NCBI GenBank assembly: GCA_017939855.1
Contig: JAGAZW010000119.1
Location: 1 to 6,330 of the forward strand
Source: Clostridia bacterium
GTDB taxonomy: Bacteria > Bacillota > Clostridia > Oscillospirales > Acutalibacteraceae
Reading direction: 5' to 3'
DNA: 6,330 nt
Shown: piece after piece, positions 1 through 5,197 of the stretch
Layout: each line of letters starts with the position of its first letter
Position numbering within the stretch: position 1 is the stretch's first letter
The notes under the pieces: model-generated
Seen by the model: the letters and a program-made list of their open reading frames with translations, nothing else
What the model was told of the DNA's origin: nothing
Databases searched by the model: none
Made by a program: the position numbers and the translations under genes

Positions 1-1
1 C

Positions 2-493
2 TTAGCAACGCTTGGAAGAGCAAATCCTGAGTATATAAGTTATTTATACTTATGTGAAGATGAACAAACTCCTATTTATGAAGTTCAACCAATAATAGGA
101 CAAAATGTAAGCGTTGCCAAATTCAAAACAAGGAAACCTTTGAAGATTTATGACCTTACCCGCAACTTTCCAAATCATCATGAGGATCCCGATTATGATA
201 CACCTAGTATGTTCGATGTAATAGGAAAGAACTTTTCTGTTCCTAATTATGGTAAACCAGTTCAGTATCTCCCTACACAGTTTATAAGTGAAGAAATTAA
301 AAAAATGGGATTTGATGGTTTAAGATTTAATAGTTCCTTACGACAGGGTGGAATAAATGTTGTTCTTTTTGATTCCAAATCCTGTATTGCACAATCTTCT
401 GATATCGTAAAAATAGAAAACATTGATATCAAAACTCGAAGACCTGATGTTTATAATTTGGAAACTCTAAACGCTTCCATATTAGATGTATAA
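2..493 (+). CDS. RES-domain protein, C-terminal part (5' end outside window)
   Basis: The frame is open from base 2 to the TAA at 491-493, giving 163 visible residues; the gene starts upstream of the window. A TTG at 140 is only an internal codon, because recognisable domain sequence precedes it. The visible part matches the RES fold. GRANP near the start carries the conserved Arg, followed by ISYLYL, then TPIYEV with the conserved Glu. Further on come YLPTQFISEEIKKMGFDGLR and FNSS with the conserved Ser, then GGINVVLFD. RES proteins are best known as toxins that degrade NAD+ and are paired with an Xre-type antitoxin. Other family members are larger proteins of unknown role, and I cannot tell the class because the N-terminus is missing. 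No antitoxin gene follows; one could lie upstream. The gene is clearly more AT-rich than the recombinase it faces, which suggests a different origin. Confidence 0.82.
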   Translation, partial: LATLGRANPEYISYLYLCEDEQTPIYEVQPIIGQNVSVAKFKTRKPLKIYDLTRNFPNHHEDPDYDTPSMFDVIGKNFSVPNYGKPVQYLPTQFISEEIKKMGFDGLRFNSSLRQGGINVVLFDSKSCIAQSSDIVKIENIDIKTRRPDVYNLETLNASILDV

Positions 494-499
494 TACAAA

Positions 500-533
500 A
501 ACTCCGTTTACCAAGTGCTCGGTAAACGGAGTT
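500..533. terminator. Perfect 13-bp hairpin between convergent genes
   Basis: AACTCCGTTTACC (500-512) and GGTAAACGGAGTT (521-533) are exact reverse complements around an 8-base loop. Read on the minus strand, the stem runs into a T-rich stretch (GTTTTTGTATT), so it can act as a Rho-independent terminator for the recombinase operon. On the plus strand, downstream of the RES gene, the following bases are CGTTATTTAG, a much poorer T-tract. Termination in that direction is less certain. Confidence 0.72.
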
Positions 534-551
534 CGTTATTTAGATATAGAC

Positions 552-603
552 ATCGACGGTTAAGTCTTCCCATTGATACGGGCGGAGATATTTACCCGTC
601 GAT
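552..603. repeat. Imperfect inverted repeat beyond the recombinase 3' end
   Basis: ATCGACGGTTAA (552-563) is matched in reverse complement by the segment at 592-603, which ends in CCCGTCGAT, with one mismatch over 12 positions. The two arms are 28 bases apart, so the whole element spans 52 bp. It lies between the recombinase stop and the 500-533 terminator. Size, arm layout and position resemble an attachment site for a large serine recombinase, but no second copy is visible for comparison. A hairpin in the 3' untranslated region is the simple alternative. Confidence 0.4.
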
Positions 604-613
604 TTTCTGTGTT

Positions 614-2422
614 TCAGAGCGTCACCATAGCCGATGTCAACTCGTAAAAACAGGTCAGTCCTATTAACCTTTGATAGCTGCCTGAGCTGCCAAAGTTTGC
701 AGGGGGAATTATGTACTGGGGCGAAATACTCGCCCCTTTCTTTCGGTTGCCCTCCACATTCATAGGAATGGGAGAGTCGCCGCCGAAGTCGCCACGAAGA
801 TACCACTTAAAGCAGTCCTTTGAAACCTCGATTTTCTCTACAAAGGCTTCAATCACGCTTTCGGGGATATCACCATCGTTATCGAAATTGGTGTATTGCT
901 CCAAGGCATAGCGGAGAACGGTGATCTTGCTTTCGTAGTCGATTTCATCCTCTTCGGATTCTTCGACTACGGGTGTCAGCTCCTCGATTTCCGCTTTCAA
1001 CATATCAATCTGCCTATCCACCTCGGCACGTGCCTCTTGATAGTCCTCACGGGTAATATCACAATTGCTGAGCAAATCCACAAGAGTTCTGCGCTTGGTG
1101 TTGGCTCTGTCAAGCTCTCGTTGCTTTTGCTCAATAAGCTTTGAGTTGTCCTGCACACGCACCTCGGTGTCGCCTATATGTTCCTCAAGCAAGGAGTTTG
1201 CAATTTCCAACACCTTTTGCTTGTTAGTTAGGAAGTGGCGGAAGATATAGTTTGCCATCATTTGTAGCTTCCACTCTGCAATCATCGGCGACTGGCAAAT
1301 GCCGTCAATGGGAAGTCCACGCTTTAAGCGACTTTTGATTGTGCCTGTCTGCGTTGTACCGTAGCATTGGTAGCCGAAAAACTTTTCGCCGTTAGCGTTG
1401 GTTCTCCATTTGCGGCGGTTAAACCGTCTGCCGCAGGAGCAGATCATCAGTCTTCCCCATACGGTCTTGGGCGGTGTTACACCCGTCAGCTTTCTTCCTG
1501 TGGTTGGATTTTTCAGTTTTCCCGTTTTGCTTTTCATAATCTTTTGCACCCTTTCGTATTCTTCAACGGTTATAATCGGCTCGTGCCTGCCTTGCACTTG
1601 TGTCAATGCCATTTCACCGTAGTTTTTCACCGTTTTCTGCACCAAAAAGTCGGGAGTGTATTCCTTGTGGTAGGTAATGATGCCACAGTAAAAGGAGTTC
1701 TTGAGCGTTTGGGAGATTCCCGTGCAATGCCAGTTGGAAAGTCCCGTAGCAGTTTTCCGCCCCATTCGCTCCATTTCGTTTTTAATTGCCATCAGCCCGT
1801 GTCCCTCAAGGTACATATCAAATATTCTTCGCACCGTTTCGGCTTGCACGGGATTAATAAGGAAATCCACCTGTTTTTTGTTGCCCTCAACGATCTTCTC
1901 CACTCGATCGTAGCCGAGTATATTACCGTTGCCATAGAATACACCCTTTTCCATTGAGATCTGCTGACCGCTTTTCACTCGAATAGAGGTCTTACGGCTT
2001 TCATCCTGTGCAAGGCTCGCCATAATGGTCAGTCTGAGTTCTCCGTCACCGTCAAAGGTCTTGATATTATCGTTAATAAAGAATACCTCAACACCGATAC
2101 GGCGAAGCATCTTTGTAAAGTGCAGGGTTTCCTCGGTGTTTCGGGCAAATCGGGACACCTCACGGGTGATGATTAGGTCAAATTTGTGTGCCTTGGCATC
2201 CTCAATCATCTGTGTAAAACCCGGTCGCTTTTCTGCCGAGGTTCCCGTAATGCCTTCATCAATATATCGGTCAATCAGGTTCCATTCGGGGTGGTGGTCA
2301 AGGTATTGCTGATACCATTCCAGCTGATTGCTGAGTGCAGATATCTGCGCTTCGTGCTCTGTGGAAACACGAGCATAAATCACCACCCTTCGTTCGGCAA
2401 ATTCGTTGTATCGATACATCAT
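614..2422 (-). CDS. Large serine recombinase (site-specific integrase)
   Basis: This 602-aa protein should catalyse integration and excision through a covalent phosphoserine intermediate. The resolvase domain at about residues 11-155 is complete. YARVST carries the likely nucleophile Ser20 and Arg18, YIDEGITGT follows at 53-61, and SRFARN supplies Arg91 and Arg94. The recombinase DNA-binding domain covers about 165-300. A zinc ribbon follows with Cys328, Cys330, Cys353 and Cys376. Residues about 425-490 are charged and probably coiled-coil, as in large serine integrases. The start is ATG 2422, with AGGAGA about 11 bases upstream; it overlaps the previous stop as ATGA, implying translational coupling. 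An ATG one codon later is a possible alternative. The last 15 residues or so (from LTCFYE) look unlike the rest, and a coherent sequence continues in another frame to 540. The C-terminus may therefore be frameshifted. Confidence 0.95.
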   Translation of the reverse strand: MMYRYNEFAERRVVIYARVSTEHEAQISALSNQLEWYQQYLDHHPEWNLIDRYIDEGITGTSAEKRPGFTQMIEDAKAHKFDLIITREVSRFARNTEETLHFTKMLRRIGVEVFFINDNIKTFDGDGELRLTIMASLAQDESRKTSIRVKSGQQISMEKGVFYGNGNILGYDRVEKIVEGNKKQVDFLINPVQAETVRRIFDMYLEGHGLMAIKNEMERMGRKTATGLSNWHCTGISQTLKNSFYCGIITYHKEYTPDFLVQKTVKNYGEMALTQVQGRHEPIITVEEYERVQKIMKSKTGKLKNPTTGRKLTGVTPPKTVWGRLMICSCGRRFNRRKWRTNANGEKFFGYQCYGTTQTGTIKSRLKRGLPIDGICQSPMIAEWKLQMMANYIFRHFLTNKQKVLEIANSLLEEHIGDTEVRVQDNSKLIEQKQRELDRANTKRRTLVDLLSNCDITREDYQEARAEVDRQIDMLKAEIEELTPVVEESEEDEIDYESKITVLRYALEQYTNFDNDGDIPESVIEAFVEKIEVSKDCFKWYLRGDFGGDSPIPMNVEGNRKKGASISPQYIIPPANFGSSGSYQRLIGLTCFYELTSAMVTL

Positions 2423-2607
2423 CCGGCTTTTTCTCCTTCCTGCTGAATGGTGAAATTGAATTTCGAGGCATCCACCACGTCAGCGTGCTGATTTACCATA
2501 TTCCGAAACATATATAACGGAATTTTGCCGTCGTGGTAAAGCTGTTCGCAAAGCTTCAAGGCGGCGAAAATATGGTTAGGATTGTTGTCCTTAATAATTG
2601 TAATCAT
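2419..2607 (-). CDS. Small protein of unknown function coupled to the recombinase
   Basis: This 62-aa protein has a strong AAAGGAGGAGC ribosome binding site 4 bases before ATG 2607 (the GGAGG core is 7 bases before it). It lies 29 bases downstream of the ParB-like gene, and its TGA overlaps the recombinase start as ATGA. I do not recognise a named family. The sequence is ordinary-looking soluble protein: IFAALKLCEQLYHDGKIP suggests a helix, followed by MFRNMVNQHADVVD, another helix. No membrane segment, signal peptide or cysteine cluster is present. The helix-loop-helix pattern faintly recalls short SHOCT-like segments, but the motif match is too weak to name. Its position suggests a recombinase accessory protein or simply a coupling leader; that is inference. 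The start and ribosome binding site are good enough to believe the gene is translated. Confidence 0.8.
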   Translation of the reverse strand: MITIIKDNNPNHIFAALKLCEQLYHDGKIPLYMFRNMVNQHADVVDASKFNFTIQQEGEKAG

Positions 2608-2636
2608 AGTGCTCCTCCTTTACAAATGTGCGATTT

Positions 2637-3560
2637 TTATCTCGCATCACGATTTCGCTGTCGGTGGCGGTGCAAAAGTTCCAAGCCCTTGAGAATATCC
2701 TTCTTTATCTGCTGTTCGGTATAGGATTTCGGGAAATATCCGTTGAAATCCTCTCTACGAAACCGCAGATGATCCTGTTGGTTCGGCTTTTCCTCCGACA
2801 TAATTTCGTATATTTTATCTTTTGTCAGTACGCAGTCTTGCGATAGTTTTTTCAGCCGTATGCTTTGTGCGTGGGATGGTGTGCAGTCATTCAGTTCGAT
2901 AGCATCAAGCAGGATTCTTTGTTCATCCTCTGTCAAGAATGAGATTTCTACCGCCGGACTGAAAGCAATTTTACCTTCGTCTACCTTGGCGAGTAGTTCG
3001 GGAATCAGGTATGTGAGACGGATATACCTAAGCACTTGATTTTTGCTATCACCATTATCAAGACCGACTTGCTCTACGCTTAGTAACTTCTCCCCAACTT
3101 GGGGAGAAGTACTCCTACCTTGATGGCTTAGTGCATCTCTTTTCATTTTGTAAGCAAATGCCTTTTCGCTTGGGAGTATGGTTTCTCTTTGCAAATTCGC
3201 ATCTACCATTGCAATCACCGCCTCATCATCTGTCATTTCCCGAACGATTACGGGCATTGTTTTAAGTCCTAACACCTGACACGCCGCAAACCTGCGGTGT
3301 CCCGATATCAGTTCAAATCCGCCATCCTCAAGCGGTCTTGCAAGGGCGGGGGTTATCGCCCCGACCTTGCGAATGCTTTCGACCATTCGGTCCATTTCCT
3401 CGCCCGATTGGATTTTAAACGGGTGATCCTTAAAGGGGTGTAATTCCTCTATGGGAATATTGTGTACTCGCTCTAAGCGTGCATCGTCTCTTTCCGCCTG
3501 CGTTGAAAAGATGGCATCAATTGGTATGGGCGGCAGAGTAAAGTCTGATTTTCTTGCCAT
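2637..3560 (-). CDS. ParB/RepB/Spo0J-family DNA-binding protein
   Basis: This 307-aa protein has a ParB N-terminal domain at about residues 33-125. IPIEELHPFKDHPF opens it, VGAITPALARP is box I-like, and LISGHRRFAA (GHRR at 87-90) is the CTP/nucleotide-binding signature. DANLQRE at 120-126 closes the core. A helix-turn-helix region follows at about 155-185 (QVGEKLLSVEQ to DSKNQVLRYIRLT). The C-terminal 40 residues are basic. In chromosomes ParB binds parS and works with ParA; no ParA gene is seen here, so this is a solo ParB-like protein of an integrative element. The ATG at 3560 directly abuts the TAA of the upstream gene, and its GGAGG lies inside that gene's end. A 25-bp palindrome lies within the gene at 3086-3110. 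A role in stability, replication control or transcription of the element is possible; I cannot choose between them. Confidence 0.93.
   Translation of the reverse strand: MARKSDFTLPPIPIDAIFSTQAERDDARLERVHNIPIEELHPFKDHPFKIQSGEEMDRMVESIRKVGAITPALARPLEDGGFELISGHRRFAACQVLGLKTMPVIVREMTDDEAVIAMVDANLQRETILPSEKAFAYKMKRDALSHQGRSTSPQVGEKLLSVEQVGLDNGDSKNQVLRYIRLTYLIPELLAKVDEGKIAFSPAVEISFLTEDEQRILLDAIELNDCTPSHAQSIRLKKLSQDCVLTKDKIYEIMSEEKPNQQDHLRFRREDFNGYFPKSYTEQQIKKDILKGLELLHRHRQRNRDAR
3086..3110. repeat. 25-bp palindrome inside the ParB-like gene
   Basis: ACTTCTCCCC (3086-3095) and GGGGAGAAGT (3101-3110) are exact reverse complements with a 5-base loop, AACTT. It encodes part of STSPQVGEKLL, just before the helix-turn-helix region, and the reading frame is intact. 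It would form a very stable mRNA hairpin. There is no T-tract on the minus strand, so it is not a classic terminator. It could be a protein-binding site or chance. Confidence 0.6.
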
Positions 3561-3776
3561 TTATATGACCTCCTTTTTCGCTTTTTTGAGTAGCTTGATT
3601 AGCTCGTCAATCTCATCGGGATAGAAGGCGATTCCTTTCAACGGCTTACCGTTTCTCCAACGCCGCACGTCGATACAAGGTGCGTTATCGCTCCACTTGA
3701 TGATATTGATTTCCTTTGTGTCGTTGCGGTTTTCTCCCGCAACTCCGATTTTCTTGATAATTTCGTATTCAAACAT
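3561..3776 (-). CDS. PC4/YdbC-like single-stranded DNA-binding protein
   Basis: This 71-aa protein matches the short bacterial PC4 (transcriptional coactivator p15) type in size and pattern. TKEINIIKWSDNAPCIDVRRW gives the central strands, with the typical E-x-N-x-x-x-W and D-x-R-x-W spacing. KGIAFYPDEIDELIKLL follows, with the K-G-I strand and the closing helix. Family members fold as dimers that bind single-stranded or melted DNA without much sequence preference. In a mobile element this could assist replication, transfer or recombination intermediates, which is inference. The start is ATG 3776, with AGGAGG 8 bases upstream. That ribosome binding site overlaps the TAG stop of the previous gene (TAGGAGG), so translation of the two is probably linked. 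The stop touches the start of the ParB-like gene. There is no membrane or signal sequence. Confidence 0.78.
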   Translation of the reverse strand: MFEYEIIKKIGVAGENRNDTKEINIIKWSDNAPCIDVRRWRNGKPLKGIAFYPDEIDELIKLLKKAKKEVI

Positions 3777-3788
3777 TTTTATTTCCTC

Positions 3789-4091
3789 CTAAAGTTTTTC
3801 GATTTGTTTTAAATAGGTACTGCCTTTGCTGCTTTGTCCGTAGACAAGCCTGAGCCTTGTGCCGTTGTCCATTTCGTAGAAGCCTAAATACCCCTGCCAC
3901 CAGAACACCGGCGTTATGATCTTTCTTCCGTCTACCAACCGAAGAAAAAGACGAAGCATTCCGCCCCTCGCTTCTGCTTTCATTTCCAAAGTGCCGGTAT
4001 ATTCACCGGGCTTATCCATAAAAGCATAGTCGCAAGTGACAATGCCTGCTTCTTGCATTTCTGCACGGCTGTAGACCTTGTTGTTTGCCAT
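3789..4091 (-). CDS. Unknown 100-aa protein, first gene of the recombinase operon
   Basis: The gene starts at ATG 4091 with AAAGGAG 7 bases upstream and ends in TAG, which forms part of the next gene's ribosome binding site. I do not recognise a family. The N-terminal YSRAEMQEAGIVTCDYAF is followed by a mostly beta-strand pattern: GEYTGTLEMKAEARGGMLRLFLRLVDGRKI, then the aromatic segment FWWQGYLGFYEM, then TRLRLVYGQSSKGSTYLKQIE. The alternating hydrophobic strands and basic/aromatic surface would suit a small OB-like or other nucleic-acid-binding barrel; this is a guess from pattern only. As the first gene of the operon, nearest the repeat array, it could bind that DNA or regulate the promoter. 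Its co-transcription with PC4-like and ParB-like genes supports a DNA-related role, but nothing in the sequence proves it. Confidence 0.85.
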   Translation of the reverse strand: MANNKVYSRAEMQEAGIVTCDYAFMDKPGEYTGTLEMKAEARGGMLRLFLRLVDGRKIITPVFWWQGYLGFYEMDNGTRLRLVYGQSSKGSTYLKQIEKL

Positions 4092-4141
4092 TTGCTCACT
4101 CCTTTCTATAGATTAAAAATTCATTCTTTTTCGGAGAGTAA

Positions 4142-4194
4142 ATTATATATTTATTTATATATTTAAGACCTCCGACCGTTTTTGGTTTTGACAA
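4142..4194 (-). promoter_or_regulatory. Probable AT-rich promoter of the recombinase operon
   Basis: On the minus strand a perfect TATAAT (4147 to 4142) lies about 50 bases upstream of the first start codon, inside a run of alternating A/T (4141-4165) that is nearly palindromic. No good -35 sits at 16-18 bases (GGTCTT-like). TTGTCA at 4194-4189 is too far for this -10. The promoter may need an activator, or a different A/T hexamer may be used. The position, next to the first repeat unit, would let proteins bound to the array control it. Confidence 0.4.
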
Positions 4195-4203
4195 CCACCT
4201 CCT

Positions 4204-4986
4204 TTCACTTATTTGGAATTACACCCCTGATTTGCACCCCCTCACTAATTAGGAATTTAGAGACCACTTTTGCACACCCAACTCGAAGGAAAATTTTTAT
4301 CTCTTCACTCATTTGGACAAGGGGTACCGTTTTGGACACCCTTTTGTCGGGATTTCTGAAAAATATTTTTTGCCCTTCACTTATTTGCAATGGGAACGCT
4401 GTTTTGGACACCCAAAATGCCAAAAAATATTTACACCCTTCACTAATTCGCACTGGGAAAGCCCAAATGCACACCCTTTTTGAGAGAAAATTTTTAATCC
4501 CCTCACTTATTTGCAATGGGAAAGGGTGTTTTTTAAGTCTGTTTGCAAAATTTCTTTTCACTTGTTCCCACAGAGCAGCCGTAAATTATCGGGTGTTTTG
4601 AAAAAATTTTTGCCCAACCTCAGTTCCTACTCGGAATCTCACCGTAGCGTTGCCTCGCTCATATCATCGCAAGGTCGTATCAGGTCGGCGCTATTCAGTT
4701 GTCAAGTTTCATTTGAGAGAACCCTTCACTAATTCGCACAGGGAAGGGCTGATCGTTCACCCTTTACGAAAAAATTTTTATCTCTTCACTAATTCCGACT
4801 GCCAAAGATGTTTTGTTCACCCTGTTTTGAAAAATCCTTTCACTAATTCCCACTGGGAGAGGCAATTTAGCAACCCTAATTGAAAAAATTGTTGCAAAAA
4901 TTTTTTATCCTCTCACTTGTTTGCACTGGGACATACCGATTCGGAACCCTAAATTGAAAAATACCTCTCACTAATTCGCACAGAGA
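4204..4986. repeat. Array of 12-13 degenerate ~60-bp direct repeats (iteron-like, non-coding)
   Basis: Cores matching CACTAATTYGCACTGGGA with variations begin at 4206, 4243, 4306, 4378, 4441, 4504, 4559, 4727, 4787, 4841, 4914 and 4969; a very decayed one may sit at 4621. Spacings are mostly 54-63, or 72-73. Each core usually follows CCYTT or YCTYT. In most units it is followed 15-25 bases later by CACCC or AACCC, and then by an A-tract/T-tract such as GAAAAATTTTTAT. The GGGA of the core and the later ACCC could pair as a short hairpin in many units. AnTn tracts at this spacing would bend DNA. The region from 4092 to 5194 has no believable gene: open frames here lack ribosome binding sites and merely echo the repeat. 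Candidate roles are binding sites for the ParB-like protein, a replication or transfer origin, or a non-coding RNA array. Confidence 0.85.
4621..4726. other. Non-repeat, GC-richer interruption of the repeat array
   Basis: Between the core at 4559 and the next clear one at 4727 the repeat pattern is lost for about 106 bp. CAGTTCCTACTCGGAAT at 4621 may be a decayed core. The rest (roughly 4636-4715) is GC-richer than the flanks, without A/T tracts and without an open frame that has a ribosome binding site. The translated flavour of this stretch reminds me of spurious small open frames common in clostridial genomes, which would fit a dispersed repeat. That is weak memory, not evidence from this window. 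Confidence 0.4.
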
Positions 4987-5010
4987 CACCTTTAACCACA
5001 AGGGTGTTTT
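4986..5010 (+). terminator. Hairpin with short T-tract closing the repeat array
   Basis: ACACCTTT (4986-4993) pairs with AAGGGTGT (5000-5007), with one G-T wobble and a 6-base loop. It is followed by TTT on the plus strand. It lies at the end of the last repeat unit and could stop any plus-strand transcript coming out of the array before it reaches the abiEi-like promoter. The T-tract is short, so the call is moderate. Confidence 0.45.
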
Positions 5011-5023
5011 AAAAAATAGGCAT

Positions 5024-5054
5024 AAAAAAAGACGCCTATCTTCCGATAAGCGTC
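5024..5054 (-). terminator. Strong minus-strand Rho-independent terminator
   Basis: GACGC-C-TATC (5031-5040) pairs with GATA-A-GCGTC (5045-5054) around a TTCC loop, with one C/A mismatch. On the minus strand the stem is followed by seven Ts (the A run at 5024-5030). This is a textbook terminator for transcripts moving leftwards into the array. No minus-strand gene is visible to its right, so it would end an antisense or read-through transcript, or protect the array from transcription. Confidence 0.7.
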
Positions 5055-5080
5055 AAACGAACTGTTGAATTTCAAAAAAT

Positions 5081-5175
5081 GATAACACAAATGAATTTTT
5101 GTTTCGACTTTTTATTGCTTTATTTGCGGCATCGTGGTATAATACAAACGAAAACATTAAACACAATGTGTTATC
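5081..5175. promoter_or_regulatory. Operator-like inverted repeats around the abiEi-like promoter
   Basis: GATAACACA at 5081-5089 is repeated in reverse complement as TGTGTTATC at 5167-5175, so the two copies bracket the -35/-10 pair. The right copy is also half of a 13-bp palindrome, AACACAATGTGTT (5160-5172), placed between the -10 and the ribosome binding site. AbiEi proteins are known to repress their own promoter by binding inverted repeats, so these are the natural candidate sites here. Binding itself is inferred. Confidence 0.5.
5115..5143 (+). promoter_or_regulatory. Extended -10 promoter of the abiEi-like gene
   Basis: TATAAT at 5138-5143 is preceded by TG at the extended -10 position (TGGTATAAT). 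TTGCTT at 5115-5120 is a weak -35 at exactly 17 bases. Transcription would begin near 5150, about 45 bases before the chosen TTG start. This placement argues against the longer open frame that would begin at 5099, upstream of the promoter. Confidence 0.75.
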
Positions 5176-5182
5176 GTTTATT

Positions 5183-5197
5183 GGAGGTAGGACATTG
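5183..5197 (+). promoter_or_regulatory. Ribosome binding site that fixes a TTG start
   Basis: GGAGG at 5183-5187 lies 7 bases before TTG 5195-5197. It is the only good ribosome binding site between the promoter and the first conserved residues. It therefore decides the start of the AbiEi-like protein, although no ATG is present there. Confidence 0.78.

Larger units (their letters stand above)
614..4091 (-). mobile_element. Integrative-element module: recombinase, ParB-like, PC4-like operon (element ends not defined)
   Basis: Five minus-strand genes lie head to tail with 0-29 bases between them, or with overlapping stop and start codons, so they are almost certainly one transcript. A large serine recombinase with a ParB-like protein, a PC4-like protein and small unknown proteins is a grouping I associate with integrative elements of Clostridia. 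Only the operon is marked here. The real element may include the repeat array and abiEi-like gene to the right. No attL/attR pair, relaxase or coupling protein is visible, so the element class (ICE, IME or other) cannot be decided. Confidence 0.55.

Noticed and set aside
140..493. A complete 117-aa gene starting at TTG 140
   Set aside because: The frame is open to base 2 and the upstream codons encode clear RES-domain sequence, so the TTG is internal.
1367..1957. Plus-strand open frame of 196 codons opposite the recombinase
   Set aside because: It is antisense to conserved recombinase sequence, with no ribosome binding site and an unconvincing protein composition.
4205..4561. Minus-strand open frame of 118 codons with a 21-24 residue repeat (FPLQISEG-like)
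   Set aside because: The periodicity is the DNA repeat read in frame because several spacings are multiples of three. There is no ribosome binding site, and other units in the array are out of frame.
4182..4883. Plus-strand open frames across the array (SLICNGK- and PFTNSHWE-like repeats)
   Set aside because: They also echo the DNA repeat, change frame along the array, and lack ribosome binding sites.
4204..4986. CRISPR array
   Set aside because: Cores are degenerate and short, spacing varies from 37 to over 70, the intervening sequence is itself partly conserved, and no cas gene is near.
5099..5194. Longer N-terminus of the AbiEi-like protein starting at TTG 5099
   Set aside because: It would begin upstream of the strong extended -10 promoter, has no ribosome binding site, and the extra residues do not fit the family.
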